Counted from the stretch's first letter, positions 36,508-46,119 are shown. The stretch: 64,000 nucleotides of DNA from Prosthecomicrobium sp. N25 (GCF_037203705.1 NZ_JBBCAT010000003.1:496001-560000); one strand, 5' to 3'. The notes: generated by a model not told the origin, from the letters alone. Translations and numbers: made by a program.

Positions 36508-37950
36508 ATGGCATCCTTCGATTTCCGCGCCTGGGCCCGCCGCGCGGCGGACTGGTCCGTCGATTACCTCGCCTCCGTCCGCAGCCGGCCCGTCCGCGCC
36601 CAGACCGCCCCGGGCTCGATCCACGCGGCCCTCCCGGCCCTGCCCCCGCAGGAGGGCGAGAGCATGGAGGCGATCTTCGAGGATCTCGACCGCCTGATCC
36701 TGCCGGGCATGACCCACTGGCAGCACCCGCGCTTCTTCGCCTACTTCCCGGCCAATTCCAGCCCGCCCTCGGTCGTCGCCGAATTCGTCACCGCCGCCAT
36801 GGCGGCCCAGTGCATGCTCTGGCAGACCTCGCCGGCCGCCACCGAGCTGGAAGCCCGCATGATGGAGTGGCTCCGCTCCATGATCGGCCTGCCCGCGAGC
36901 TTCGCCGGCGTCATTCAGGACAGCGCCACCTCGGCGACCTTCGCGGCCGTGCTCACCGCCCGAGAGCGGGCCCTCTCCTACATGAGCAACACGGCCGGCC
37001 TCTTCGGCACGACGCCGCTGCGCGCCTACTGCTCGGCCGAGGCGCATTCTTCGGTCGACAAGGCGATCCGGATGGCCGGCATCGGCCACCAGAACCTCGT
37101 GAAGGTGCCGACCCTCGGCCCGATGGCGGGCATCGACGTCGCCGCCCTCGACGACGCGATTCGCGAGGACAAGTCGGCCGGCATGACGCCCTTCCTGATC
37201 GTCGCCTGCCTCGGCGGCACGTCGATCGGCGCTGTCGACGACATCGCCCGGGTCGCCGACGTGGCGCGCCGGCACGGCATCTTCCTGCATGTCGACGCCG
37301 CCTGGGCGGGCTCGGCGATGATCTGCCCAGAGTTCCGCCACCTCATGCGCGGCGCCGAGGCGGCCGACAGCTTCGTCTTCAATCCGCACAAGTGGCTTTT
37401 CACCAACTTCGACTGCTCGGCCCATTTCGTGAAGGACCCGAAGGCGCTCACCTATACGCTCGGCCTCAAGCCGGCCTATCTGCGCACCCTCGGCCTCGGC
37501 GACAACGAAGTCCCGGGCGTCACCGACTACAACGAATGGTCCGTCCCCCTCGGCCGCCGCTTCCGGGCGCTGAAGCTGTGGTTCGTCATCCGCCACTACG
37601 GCGTCGAGGCCCTGCGCGAGAAGATCCGCGGCCATGTCGCCTGGACCCGCGAACTCGCCGGCCTGATCGACGCCGATCCGAATTTCGAGCTGACCTCCAC
37701 CCCAGTCCTGGCGCTCCTCACCTTCCGCTGGCGCCCGGCCGGCCTGGCCGAGGACGACCCGGCCCTCGACGACCTCAACGCCCGCCTCGTCGAGGCCATC
37801 AACGACAGCGGCCGCCTCTACCTCACCCAGACCCGCCACAAGGGCCACTTCGTCCTCCGCTTCCAGGTCGGCCAGACCGAAACCACCCGCGAAGACGTCC
37901 TCGCCGCCTGGGACGACATCCGGACGATTGCCGCGAGCCTGCCGCGCTGA
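36508..37950 (+). CDS. PLP-dependent group II decarboxylase, aromatic-L-amino-acid type
   Basis: The 480-residue enzyme belongs to the DDC/TDC family. Lys295 in FNPHKWLFTNFDC holds pyridoxal phosphate, His180 in SAEAHSS stacks on the ring and HVDAAWAG gives the Asp that binds the pyridine nitrogen. It should turn an amino acid into its amine plus CO2 in the cytoplasm; aromatic substrates are usual. It is 84 bp downstream of the ABC importer on the same strand. An amine produced here could feed the gamma-glutamyl ligase of the same region, but that is inference. Confidence 0.9.
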   Translation: MASFDFRAWARRAADWSVDYLASVRSRPVRAQTAPGSIHAALPALPPQEGESMEAIFEDLDRLILPGMTHWQHPRFFAYFPANSSPPSVVAEFVTAAMAAQCMLWQTSPAATELEARMMEWLRSMIGLPASFAGVIQDSATSATFAAVLTARERALSYMSNTAGLFGTTPLRAYCSAEAHSSVDKAIRMAGIGHQNLVKVPTLGPMAGIDVAALDDAIREDKSAGMTPFLIVACLGGTSIGAVDDIARVADVARRHGIFLHVDAAWAGSAMICPEFRHLMRGAEAADSFVFNPHKWLFTNFDCSAHFVKDPKALTYTLGLKPAYLRTLGLGDNEVPGVTDYNEWSVPLGRRFRALKLWFVIRHYGVEALREKIRGHVAWTRELAGLIDADPNFELTSTPVLALLTFRWRPAGLAEDDPALDDLNARLVEAINDSGRLYLTQTRHKGHFVLRFQVGQTETTREDVLAAWDDIRTIAASLPR

Positions 37951-38349
37951 AACGGGGCGGAAGCCTCGACACTGCGGCCGGCGGAACGCGCTGGCCCCCG
38001 GCTCTCCGCTTCGCTCCGGCCGGGGATGCGGGGGAGAGGGGGTGCCCAGCATCAGCGACCGTTCGCCCCCCCGCCGACGAACCGTTCGTCCCCTCCCTTC
38101 CCCCACCGACGAACCGCTCGGCCCCCGCCCCCTCCCCATCGGATCCCCGACGCTCGGTCCGGAGTGTCCCATACCGGAACAAGTCTCCGACATGCGCTGT
38201 TCGGTCGACGGCCACGGATGATCCTCCGCGACCGGGCCGGATCCAACCGTCCGCCCCGACGTCTGCCGGCCCGCACGAGGGGTCGGTCCGCGCGCCTCCC
38301 GCTGCCCGTCGCTCTGCGGCAGGCAGTGCCCTTGGTTGGAGGACTCCCC
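37951..38349. repeat. Gene-free region with degenerate ~32-bp tandem repeat and C tracts
   Basis: Within this 399-bp region, two direct copies beginning CCGACGAACCG(T/C)TCG start at about 38074 and 38106, each about 32-33 bp, and a partial third copy precedes them near 38056. Each unit ends in C-rich runs, so the minus strand has four or more close G tracts (about 38070-38138) that could form a G-quadruplex. No gene is seen. Confidence 0.5.
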
Positions 38350-38808
38350 ATGAAGCATGAGAGCCTGGATGCCTTGAGACAGACGGCGGACGTCGTTCCG
38401 GTCGTCGAAGGCAAGCTGTTGACCCGCCGCGAGCGTCTCGAGCGCTGGGCGGATCTGCTCGAACACCACGACGGCGCGGTCAGGCCGCTGAGCCGCGTCG
38501 AGTTCGTCCCCGCGGACGAGCGAAAGACGCTTCGGGGCGACGACACGCCGCTCGCGATCGCCTTCTCGGATCCGGTCCTCAGGGCCGCCGGGATGCCGAG
38601 CGACCGCTACGGTGACGGCAAGGGCTTCTTCGAACTCTCCGAGAACGAAGCCCACCATATTCTGTGCAACTGCCACTACGCGGGCGGCATGTCGGGCCCT
38701 CGCGTGGCGGCCCGGATCCGCGCGGCGGCCAACCGCGGAACGGCGGCCGAGCTCTTCTACAAGGCCCGCGACGCCCTGTTCGGCCGGTTCTTCCACCGCC
38801 ACGCCTGA
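38350..38808 (+). CDS. Conserved-looking hypothetical protein with a HxxxCNCHY motif
   Basis: I do not recognise a named family for this 152-residue protein. It has no signal peptide or membrane segment. The N-terminal half is charged and helical (LLTRRERLERWADLLEHHD), and the C-terminal half has a motif-like stretch, FELSENEAHHILCNCHYAGG, with paired His and Cys residues that could bind metal. Codon use is as in neighbouring genes, with G or C at most third positions. The ATG at 38350 follows GGAGGAC at a short distance, which supports the start. It stands alone. Confidence 0.65.
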   Translation: MKHESLDALRQTADVVPVVEGKLLTRRERLERWADLLEHHDGAVRPLSRVEFVPADERKTLRGDDTPLAIAFSDPVLRAAGMPSDRYGDGKGFFELSENEAHHILCNCHYAGGMSGPRVAARIRAAANRGTAAELFYKARDALFGRFFHRHA

Positions 38809-39061
38809 CCGTCCCGTCCGGGGGAGGGGGCTGCAGACTTCGATCGCCGGCGCGCGGGGACGAGCGTGCCGGCGGTGGCTTTGCGCGCGCGATAGTCTCG
38901 CCGGGCCCCCGACCGAGCCGCGTTGCCTGGACCGGGAGCCGCCGACGACAAGAGCTCCGAGGGCCAAGAAACCGCACTGCGTCGTGCGGCCGACCGGGTT
39001 CGATCTCATCAGGCCGGTGACGCCGGGAAGGCAAGTGAAACGACCGGGCTCGGCCCCGGTC

Positions 39062-39574
39062 TCAGGCCGGTCTTCCGCCCAGGTACCAGATCGTGCCGAC
39101 GATAGCGGCCGTGAGCGTCAGAGCCTGCCAGTATCGCGCGATCACAATGGCGGGAAAGGCCGCCGCGAAGGCCGCGAATGCGACCGTCGAACCGTAATTG
39201 AGCAAGCCTGCGAAGCTGCCGAGGTAGCCCAGGCCAAGCGCGACGGTGTTGGCGCGCGTCCAGGTGAACGAAGGCTTCGAGGTGATCACCGCGCCCGATC
39301 GGCCCTCGGTCCTGCCGGGTCGGGTTTTGGCTGTAGCAGCGGGACGTGCGGGGACCGGGGACCGGGTGGTCGTCCCGACGGCGTCGGGGACACGGCCGCT
39401 TCCGCCGCAGTTCCAACAAGTCTTGAATTCGCGGACGTTCGACCGGCCGGACCCGCCGCAGGCCATGCAGGCCACGTCCGTGAAGCCGCCGCGGCCGCTG
39501 CCCGAGCATGAGTAGCAGGCCGGGAAGTCACCGTGGATCCCGCCCGTGCCGGAACACGAAGGGCAGCTCTGCAT
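39062..39574 (-). CDS. Membrane protein with DnaJ-type CxxCxGxG zinc-binding repeats
   Basis: The 170-residue protein begins with four Cys motifs within 60 residues: CPSCSGTG, CYSCSGSG, CMACGGSG and CWNCGGSG. These match the zinc-binding cysteine-rich module of DnaJ, which binds two zinc ions. A polar linker (about 62-108) and two or three hydrophobic helices (about 109-166) follow. There is no J domain. The ATG at 39574 has GGGAGAG upstream. A role in protein folding or redox sensing at the membrane is possible but unproved. Confidence 0.75.
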   Translation of the reverse strand: MQSCPSCSGTGGIHGDFPACYSCSGSGRGGFTDVACMACGGSGRSNVREFKTCWNCGGSGRVPDAVGTTTRSPVPARPAATAKTRPGRTEGRSGAVITSKPSFTWTRANTVALGLGYLGSFAGLLNYGSTVAFAAFAAAFPAIVIARYWQALTLTAAIVGTIWYLGGRPA

Positions 39575-39768
39575 GGTCCGCTCTCCCTCGGTCGAGGCGG
39601 ACCCCACGGTCCTGCCGTGCTTCAGTTTGCCAGGACTATGACGGTCGAGAAAGCCGATACTGGCGTCGCGGAGCGGTCCAGGCTCGGGCACCCTGCGGTC
39701 GTCGAGGCGGGGTTGGTCGGCCGACGGGAGCGGCGCGACCGCGCACCTCGCGATCGCAGGCCCGCGTC

Positions 39769-41322
39769 TCAGAAAACGATCCCCGGCCGCGCCTTCGCCC
39801 GGTGTTCCTTGAGGGGCGCGCCCGACATCGCGTCGACCTCCTTCATCACCACCTCGTAGCCCCACAGGTCCGCCAGGTGCTGCAGCACCCGGACGGCGTC
39901 CTCGGCCTCGAGCGGCACGCCGTCGAGGGCGTTGTGCTGGAGGGTCATGCGGCGGCTGTCCTCGAGGTCGACCTCAACAACCTGGATGTCCGGCATCAGC
40001 CGGCCGATGTCGTACTGGCGGGCCAGCATCCGGCGGAGCTTGCGGTAGCCGCGGTCGTCGTGGATGGAGGCGACCTTCATCATCGGCTCGTCGGGATCGT
40101 CGGCGACGTGGAAGAGCCGCCACTTGCGGATCAGCGCCGGGCTCAGGAACTGGGCGATGAAGCTCTCGTCCCGGTAGTTCGCCCAGACGTCCTTGAGGAG
40201 CTCGCCCGCGTCGCCGCGGCCGGCGATGTCGGGGAAGAAGGCGCGGTCCTCCGCGGTCGGCTCCGTGGCGATGCGGGCGATGTCGCGCATCATGTCGAAG
40301 CCGAGCGCGTAGGGGTTGATGCCGTTGTAGCCGGGATCGGTGTACATCGGCTGGCGCACCACGTTGGTGTGCGAAGTCAGGAACTCCAGGAAGCTGCCGT
40401 CCGAGATGCGTCCGCGGTCGTGCAGCCGCGTCATGATCTCGTAGTGGACCCAGCAGGCGCAGCCCTCGTTCATCACCTTGGTCTGGCGCTGCGGGTAGAA
40501 GTACTGGGCGATGTGCCGGACGATGCGCAGGATCTCCCGCTGCCATGGCTTCAGGCGCGGCGCGGTCTTCTCCAGGAAGTAGAGGACGTTCTCCTCCGGC
40601 AGCCCGAGCAGCGCCTGGCGGCGCTCGCCGAGGCCGGCCTTCTTCGGCCCGCCCTTGCGCGGCAGGGTCCGCCAGATGTCGTCGTAGATCCGCTCCTGGT
40701 GGGCCTGCCGATCGCGCTCCCGCCGCTCCTCGTCCTGGAGGTTGAGGGTCTTCTTGCGCGGCGAGCGATGGACCCCTTGGTCCATCAGGGCGTGGGCGGC
40801 GTCGAGCACGCGCTCCACGGCCTGGTGCCCGTGCCGCTCCTCGCAGTTGGCGATGTAGGTCTTGGCGAAGGAGAGATAGTCGAGGATCCCGTCCGGATCG
40901 GTCCACTGACGGAACAGGTGGTTGTTCTTGAAGAAGTGGTTGTGCCCGAAGGCCGCGTGCGCGATCACCAGCGTCTGCATGGTCGCGCTGTTCTCTTCCA
41001 TGATGTAGCTGATGCAGGGGTTCGAGTTGATGACGATCTCGTAGGCGAGACCCATCAGCCCCTTGCGGTACACCATCTCGTGCTGGGCGAAGTGCTTGCC
41101 GAAGCTCCAATGCTTGTAGAAGAGCGGCATGCCGGTCGACGCGTAGGCGTCGAGCATCTGCTCGGCCGTGATGATCTCGATCTGGTTGGGAAAGGTGGAG
41201 AGCTTCAGATCCTTGTCGGCGATCTCCGCGACCGCGTCGTGGATCCGCCGGATCGTCCAGAAGTCCCAGTCGCTCCCCGCGAACAGAAGCCGCTCGTCTG
41301 CCGCCTTGTCGGTGATGCTCAT
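39769..41322 (-). CDS. SpoVR-family protein (YcgB-like)
   Basis: The 517-residue cytoplasmic protein is a full-length SpoVR member. It has DWDFWTIRRIHDAVAEIA near the N-terminus, the conserved LVIAHAAFGHNHFFKNNHLF (about 125-145) with many His residues, and NEGCACWVHYEIMTRLHDRG later. The biochemical function is unknown; in Bacillus SpoVR affects spore cortex, and in non-sporing bacteria it travels with PrkA and DUF444, as here. The ATG overlaps the DUF444 stop as ATGA, so the two are translationally coupled. It is last in the operon. Confidence 0.93.
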   Translation of the reverse strand: MSITDKAADERLLFAGSDWDFWTIRRIHDAVAEIADKDLKLSTFPNQIEIITAEQMLDAYASTGMPLFYKHWSFGKHFAQHEMVYRKGLMGLAYEIVINSNPCISYIMEENSATMQTLVIAHAAFGHNHFFKNNHLFRQWTDPDGILDYLSFAKTYIANCEERHGHQAVERVLDAAHALMDQGVHRSPRKKTLNLQDEERRERDRQAHQERIYDDIWRTLPRKGGPKKAGLGERRQALLGLPEENVLYFLEKTAPRLKPWQREILRIVRHIAQYFYPQRQTKVMNEGCACWVHYEIMTRLHDRGRISDGSFLEFLTSHTNVVRQPMYTDPGYNGINPYALGFDMMRDIARIATEPTAEDRAFFPDIAGRGDAGELLKDVWANYRDESFIAQFLSPALIRKWRLFHVADDPDEPMMKVASIHDDRGYRKLRRMLARQYDIGRLMPDIQVVEVDLEDSRRMTLQHNALDGVPLEAEDAVRVLQHLADLWGYEVVMKEVDAMSGAPLKEHRAKARPGIVF

Positions 41323-42635
41323 GGCGACGAACTCCCGACGGTGGCGTCGCGCTTCTGGAAGAGCTGGCGGAAGACCGTGTAGATCTCCTCCCGCCGCGCC
41401 ACCTTGCGCATGGCGAACTGGCCGCCGGACTTGCGGACCATGTCGTAGGTGCGCCAGAGGCTCGTCACCCCGTGCGCCGTGAAGCCGAGCGGATGGCCCT
41501 CCGGCTCGCTCACCTCCACATAGGCGAAGTACTGGCAGACCGGCAGGATCCCCCGCGCCAGCAGCGTCGCGGTCAGTTCCGAGTCCGTGGCCATATTGTC
41601 GCCGTCGGAAGCCTGGGCGGCATAGATGTTCCACTCGCTCGGGCTGTAGCGGTCGCGCACGATGCGGATCATCTCCTCGAGCGCCGAGGAGACGAGCGTT
41701 CCGCCGGTCTCCCGGCCGCGGAAGAAGGTCTCCTCGTCGACCTCCTTGGCCTTGTCGGTATGGCGGATGAAGACGATCTCGACATGCTTGTAGCGCCGCA
41801 CCAGGAAGATGTGCAGCAGCATGTAGAAGCGCTTGGCGAGATCCTTCATGTGCTCGGTCATCGAGCCGGAGACGTCCATCAGGCAGAACATCACCGCCTG
41901 GGCGATCGGCTTCGGATGCGGCTCGTAGCGGCGGTACCGCAGGTCGAGCGGGTCGAGGTAGGGGATGCGGGCGCGCCGGCGCTCGACCGTCTCCAGTTCG
42001 GCCCTGAGCGCGGCGAGCCGCTCCGGGTCGCCGCCCTCCCGTTCCAGCGCCTCGATGGCGGCCGCCAGGTCGCCGACCGCCTCCGTGCTCGGCCGCTTCA
42101 GCGCGATGCGCCGGGAGAGCGACACCTTGAGGGTGCGCCCGAGAGCGAGGTTGGCGGGCGAGCCGGTCGTGGTGTAGCCGGCCCGCCGCATGGTCTTGAC
42201 CTCGGTCACGGCCAGCTTGCGCTTGGCGAGGTCGGGCAGTTCCAGGTCTTCGAGGAAGAGGTCGAGGAACTCCTCGCGCGACAGGACGAATCGAAACTCG
42301 TCCTCGGAGTCCTCCCCGCCCTGCCCGGCCTGGCCGCCGCCGCGGCCGCCACCGCCGCCCTGGGGGCGCTCGATCTCGTCCCCCTCCACATATTCGCGGT
42401 TGCCGGGCAGCACGAAGTCGCGGTGCCCGCCGGTGGATCCCCTGCGGAAGCTCGGCTCCCGGATGTCGTCCGCCGGGATGGTGACCTCGCCGGACTGCTC
42501 CAGGTCCTTGATGGTGCGGTCCCGGGACGACTCCCGGACGGCCCGCTGGACGACTTCCTTGGCGCGGCGCAGAAAACGCTGGCGGTTGGCGAAGCTCTTT
42601 CCGCCAGGATTGAGGCGTCGGTCGACGATGTGCAT
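41319..42635 (-). CDS. DUF444 (YeaH) family protein with VWA domain
   Basis: The 438-residue protein starts with the usual MHIVDRRLNPGGKSFANRQRF-type segment, followed by a Gly-rich linker (92-107). Its C-terminal half has a von Willebrand A-like fold with the MIDAS motif DVSGS (254-258). In enterobacteria yeaH lies next to the kinase gene yeaG and responds to starvation. The molecular role is not known, but the metal-binding VWA domain suggests protein binding. It is 22 bp downstream of prkA and overlaps the SpoVR gene by four bases. Confidence 0.93.
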   Translation of the reverse strand: MHIVDRRLNPGGKSFANRQRFLRRAKEVVQRAVRESSRDRTIKDLEQSGEVTIPADDIREPSFRRGSTGGHRDFVLPGNREYVEGDEIERPQGGGGGRGGGQAGQGGEDSEDEFRFVLSREEFLDLFLEDLELPDLAKRKLAVTEVKTMRRAGYTTTGSPANLALGRTLKVSLSRRIALKRPSTEAVGDLAAAIEALEREGGDPERLAALRAELETVERRRARIPYLDPLDLRYRRYEPHPKPIAQAVMFCLMDVSGSMTEHMKDLAKRFYMLLHIFLVRRYKHVEIVFIRHTDKAKEVDEETFFRGRETGGTLVSSALEEMIRIVRDRYSPSEWNIYAAQASDGDNMATDSELTATLLARGILPVCQYFAYVEVSEPEGHPLGFTAHGVTSLWRTYDMVRKSGGQFAMRKVARREEIYTVFRQLFQKRDATVGSSSP

Positions 42636-42657
42636 CCTTCTTCCCAGCCCGGCCGGA

Positions 42658-44601
42658 TCAACCGGCCTGTTTAACGCGCATGTACCACTCGACGAGGCGC
42701 CGCACCTGCCGCTCGGTGTAGCCCCGGCTCAGCATCCGCTGGACGAAGTCCGCGTGCTTGCGCTCCGTGTCGCTATCCTTCTTCGAGCCGAAGCTTATCA
42801 CGGGCAGCAGTTCCTCCACCTGGCTGAACATGCGCCGCTCGATCACGTCCCGGATCTTCTCATAGCTCGACCAGGACGGGTTGCGGCCGCCGTTGGCGGC
42901 GCGCCAGCGCAAGGCGAACTTCACGACCTCGTTGCGGAAGTCCTTCGGGTTGGCGATGCCGGCCGGCTTCTCGATCTTGGTGAGTTCCTGGTTGAGGAGC
43001 TCGCGGTTGAGGAGCTGCCCGGTGTCGGGGTCCTTGAAATCCTGGTCCTCGATCCAGGCGTCCGCGTGGTCGATGTAGCGGTCGAACAGGTTCTGGCCGT
43101 AGTCGTGGTAGGACTCCAGATAGGCCTTCTGGATCTCGTTGCCGATGAACTCGGCGTAGCGCGGCGCAAGCTCCGCCTTGATGAACTCGACGTAGCGCTT
43201 TTCCGTCTCGTCCGGCAGCTGCTCCCGGCGGATCGACTGCTCGAGCACGTACATCAGGTGGACCGGATCGGCGGCGACTTCGACGGTGTCGTGGTTGAAG
43301 GTGGCCGCCAGCACCTTGAAGGCGAAGCGGGTCGAGACCCCGTCCATGCCCTCGTCGACGCCGGCCGCGTCCTTGTACTCCTGCAGCGAGCGGGCGCGCG
43401 GGTCGACCTCCCGCAGGCTCTCGCCGTCATAGACCCGCATCTTGGAGAAGACGTTGGAATTCTCGTGCGGCTTCAGGCGCGACAGCACCGAGAAACGGGC
43501 GAGCATCTCGAGCGTCGACGGCGCGCAGGGCGCCTCGGCCAGTTCGGAGGTGCGGATCAGCTTCTCGTAGATGCGCTGCTCCTCGGTGACCCGCAGGCAA
43601 TAAGGCACCTTGATCACGTAGATGCGGTCGAGGAACGCCTCGTTGTTGCGGTTCGACCGGAACGACTGCCACTCGGCCTCGTTCGAGTGCGCCATGATGA
43701 TGCCCGAGAACGGGATCGCCCCGATATTCTCGGTGCCCATGTAGTTCCCCTCCTGGGTGGCGGTCAGGAGCGGATGCAGCATCTTGATCGGCGCCTTGAA
43801 CATCTCGACGAACTCGAGCATGCCCTGGTTGGCGCGGTTGAGGCCGCCGGAGTAGCTGTAGGCGTCCGGGTCGTTCTGCGAGAGCGTCTCCAGCTTGCGG
43901 ATGTCGACCTTGCCGACCAGCGAGGAGATGTCCTGGTTGTTCTCGTCGCCCGGCTCGGTCTTGGCGATGGCGACCTGGCGCAGCCGCGAGGGCGTCACCC
44001 GGACGACCTTGAAGCGCGAGATGTCGCCGTCGAACTCGTCGAGGCGCTTCAGCACCCAGGGGCTCATGAGGCCGGTCAGCCGCCGGCGCGGGATGCCGTA
44101 TTTGTCCTCCAGGACGGGGCCCATGCGCTCCGGATCGAACAGGCCGAGCGGGCTGTCGAAGACCGGGCTCAGCTGGTCGCCGGCCTTCAGCACGTAGATC
44201 GGGTTGACCTCCATCAGTGCCTTGAGGCGCTCCGCCAGCGACGACTTGCCGCCGCCCACCGGGCCGAGCAGGTAGAGCACCTGCTTGCGTTCCTCCAACC
44301 CCTGCGCGGCATGCCGGAAGAAGCTGACGATCCGCTCGATCGTCTCCTCCATCCCGTAGAATTCCGCGAAGGCCGGGTAGATCCGGATGGTCCGGTTCAT
44401 GAAGATGCGGCCGAGACGGCTGTCGCGGGAGGTGTCGATCAGGTCCGGCTCGCCGATCGCGTCGAGAATCCGCTCGGGCGCGCTCGCGTAGAGTTTCGGG
44501 TCGTCGCGGCACTGTTCGAGATACTCGACCAGCGACATCTCGACGATACGTCGATGCTGGTAGGAATTGGCGAAGTCGGTGAAAAGACCACCTTCTGTCA
44601 T
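42658..44601 (-). CDS. prkA: PrkA-type serine protein kinase (YeaG)
   Basis: The 647-residue protein has an N-terminal AAA+ domain with Walker A GPVGGGKSS (113-121) and the PrkA kinase-like C-terminal domain. The order and sizes match YeaG of E. coli, a stress- and nitrogen-starvation-induced protein. It probably phosphorylates cytoplasmic targets or acts as an AAA+ protease-like enzyme, as proposed for Bacillus PrkA. AGGATG lies just before the ATG. It is the first gene of the prkA-DUF444-spoVR operon, and its promoter must lie in 44602-44976. Confidence 0.95.
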   Translation of the reverse strand: MTEGGLFTDFANSYQHRRIVEMSLVEYLEQCRDDPKLYASAPERILDAIGEPDLIDTSRDSRLGRIFMNRTIRIYPAFAEFYGMEETIERIVSFFRHAAQGLEERKQVLYLLGPVGGGKSSLAERLKALMEVNPIYVLKAGDQLSPVFDSPLGLFDPERMGPVLEDKYGIPRRRLTGLMSPWVLKRLDEFDGDISRFKVVRVTPSRLRQVAIAKTEPGDENNQDISSLVGKVDIRKLETLSQNDPDAYSYSGGLNRANQGMLEFVEMFKAPIKMLHPLLTATQEGNYMGTENIGAIPFSGIIMAHSNEAEWQSFRSNRNNEAFLDRIYVIKVPYCLRVTEEQRIYEKLIRTSELAEAPCAPSTLEMLARFSVLSRLKPHENSNVFSKMRVYDGESLREVDPRARSLQEYKDAAGVDEGMDGVSTRFAFKVLAATFNHDTVEVAADPVHLMYVLEQSIRREQLPDETEKRYVEFIKAELAPRYAEFIGNEIQKAYLESYHDYGQNLFDRYIDHADAWIEDQDFKDPDTGQLLNRELLNQELTKIEKPAGIANPKDFRNEVVKFALRWRAANGGRNPSWSSYEKIRDVIERRMFSQVEELLPVISFGSKKDSDTERKHADFVQRMLSRGYTERQVRRLVEWYMRVKQAG

Positions 44602-44976
44602 GGCTCATCCTGCCTGCGTCGTTGCCGGGCCAAGCCTGCGCTTGGGTAAGGAACTGACTAGAGGCAGATTTTGTTGCGCTTCGGGCAGCCCAATCACGTC
44701 ATGGTGTGCTGCCGTACCCTCTGCCTCGCATTCGTCCGAACCGGCGTCGGAGGCTTCAAGCGTCCTCGCTCACGCCGATCTGGAGAGATAGCGCCGCTGC
44801 GCCGTTCGGCGAGGGGCGCCGTAACCGATGAGTCGAGATCATTATACGACAAGTCGAGGAGAAAACCTGCACAACGGACGACCCGGACTCGGCAAAAGAC
44901 CGATCAATTGTCGGTTTACGAGGCAGATTTCTCGGGCGTGGTGAATTTTGCGCTGTGCGCGGCGGCTCGACCCGCC
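44602..44976. other. Intergenic region between prkA and the LacI-type regulator gene
   Basis: A 375-bp stretch. It should hold the prkA promoter and the 3' end signals of the regulator gene, which is also read leftwards. Two A+T-richer parts stand out, near 44640-44700 and 44830-44950. No RNA gene, repeat or strong hairpin was found. Confidence 0.45.
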
Positions 44977-45987
44977 TCAGGCCGTCGCCCCTTCGATGAG
45001 CTCGAAGCCCAGGTCCACCACCGTCGACGGACCGTCGCCGAGGACGAGGCGGACCGCCGTCTCGCCCGCCGCGAAACGGGGCGTCAGGATGGTGGTCAGC
45101 GGCTTCGGCGCCGCCCGCGCCGCGTCGAGCCCGTTGTGCCCGAACAGCGCGAGGCGTCCCGGCACGTCGATGCCCGCCGCCAGGCAGTGGAAATAGCCGC
45201 CGATCGCCATGTCGTCGTTGGAGAAGTAGACGGCGTCCAGGTCGGGCCGTCGCGCCAGCAGCCGCTCCAGCCCGCGCCGGCCCGCCTCCATGGCCGACGA
45301 CACCGGCGTGATTTCCAGGTCCGCGAAGTCGACCCCGGCGGCCCCGATGGCCTCCCGGAAGCCGGCGAGCCGCTTGGCGGCGCGGGTGTCGCGCTCGAGG
45401 TCGTGGCCGACATAGCCGAGGCGCCGATAGCCGCGGCCGATCAGGTGCCGGGCCGCGGCGGCCCCGGCGGCCCGGTTCGAGAAGCCGACCACGATGTCGA
45501 TGCCCTCCCCGTCGATGTCGAGCACCTCGGCCACGCGGATGCCCGCGCCCTCCAGCATGGCACGCGCCCCCGGCGTGTGCTCGAGGCCGGCGATCAGCAC
45601 CGCCCGCGGCCGCCAGGCGAGCAGCGCCCGGACGATCGCCTCCTCCTCGCCGGGATCGTAGTCCGTCACGCCCACGACGGTCTGGCAGCCGGTCCCCGCC
45701 AGGGCGGCGTTCGCCCCGCGCAGGACGTCCGGGAACACGATGTTGGCGAGGGACGGGATGACGAGGGCGATCAGGTTGGAGTCCGTCGAAGCGAGCGCAC
45801 CGGCGATCCGGTTCGGCACGTAGCCGAGGCGCGCCACCGCCGCCAGCACGCGGTCGCGCGTCCCCGGGGTGAACGATCCGTGGTTGCGCAAGACGCGCGA
45901 GACCGTGCTCTCCCCGACGCCGGCCGCGCGGGCCACGTCGGAAAGCGTAACGGCCGCGATCGGTCTGCCGCGTTCGTTGACCGACAA
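44977..45987 (-). CDS. LacI-family transcriptional regulator
   Basis: The 336-residue protein has the LacI helix-turn-helix and hinge (about 12-65, [21 protein letters not shown] ... [12 protein letters not shown]) and a periplasmic-binding-protein-like ligand domain. The start is probably the TTG at 45987, with AAGG six bases upstream; the frame is open to an ATG at 46104, but that one lies within the first operator. It should repress the divergent ABC operon and its own gene by binding the two palindromes between them. The ligand is likely a sugar or sugar acid. Confidence 0.92.
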   Translation of the reverse strand: MSVNERGRPIAAVTLSDVARAAGVGESTVSRVLRNHGSFTPGTRDRVLAAVARLGYVPNRIAGALASTDSNLIALVIPSLANIVFPDVLRGANAALAGTGCQTVVGVTDYDPGEEEAIVRALLAWRPRAVLIAGLEHTPGARAMLEGAGIRVAEVLDIDGEGIDIVVGFSNRAAGAAAARHLIGRGYRRLGYVGHDLERDTRAAKRLAGFREAIGAAGVDFADLEITPVSSAMEAGRRGLERLLARRPDLDAVYFSNDDMAIGGYFHCLAAGIDVPGRLALFGHNGLDAARAAPKPLTTILTPRFAAGETAVRLVLGDGPSTVVDLGFELIEGATA

Positions 45988-46088
45988 GGCTAGCCTTTCC
46001 GCGCAACCGGACAGAGCAGTCGCCCGGTGCGCCCCTCCCTGAAATTTTTGTGCGAGCGCCGCCCTCCGACAAAGGTCGAAGACCCCTC

Positions 46089-46104
46089 TTGGCAGCGCTG
46101 CCAT
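46089..46104. promoter_or_regulatory. LacI-type operator, copy 1
   Basis: TTGGCAGCGCTGCCAT matches the second copy at 15 of 16 positions and has the central CG-containing palindrome typical of LacI-family operators. It lies about 100 bp before each divergent gene. Confidence 0.85.
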
Positions 46105-46119
46105 GGCATGTTAACAGGT

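Noticed and set aside
38155-38215. Possible insertion-sequence end around a CGGAG...CTCCG inverted repeat
   Set aside because: Only five-base arms, no transposase remnant and no target duplication could be seen.
45988-46104. Longer start (ATG at 46104) for the LacI-type regulator
   Set aside because: The codon lies inside the first operator, and the extra 39 residues lack homology; the TTG at 45987 with AAGG upstream is better.
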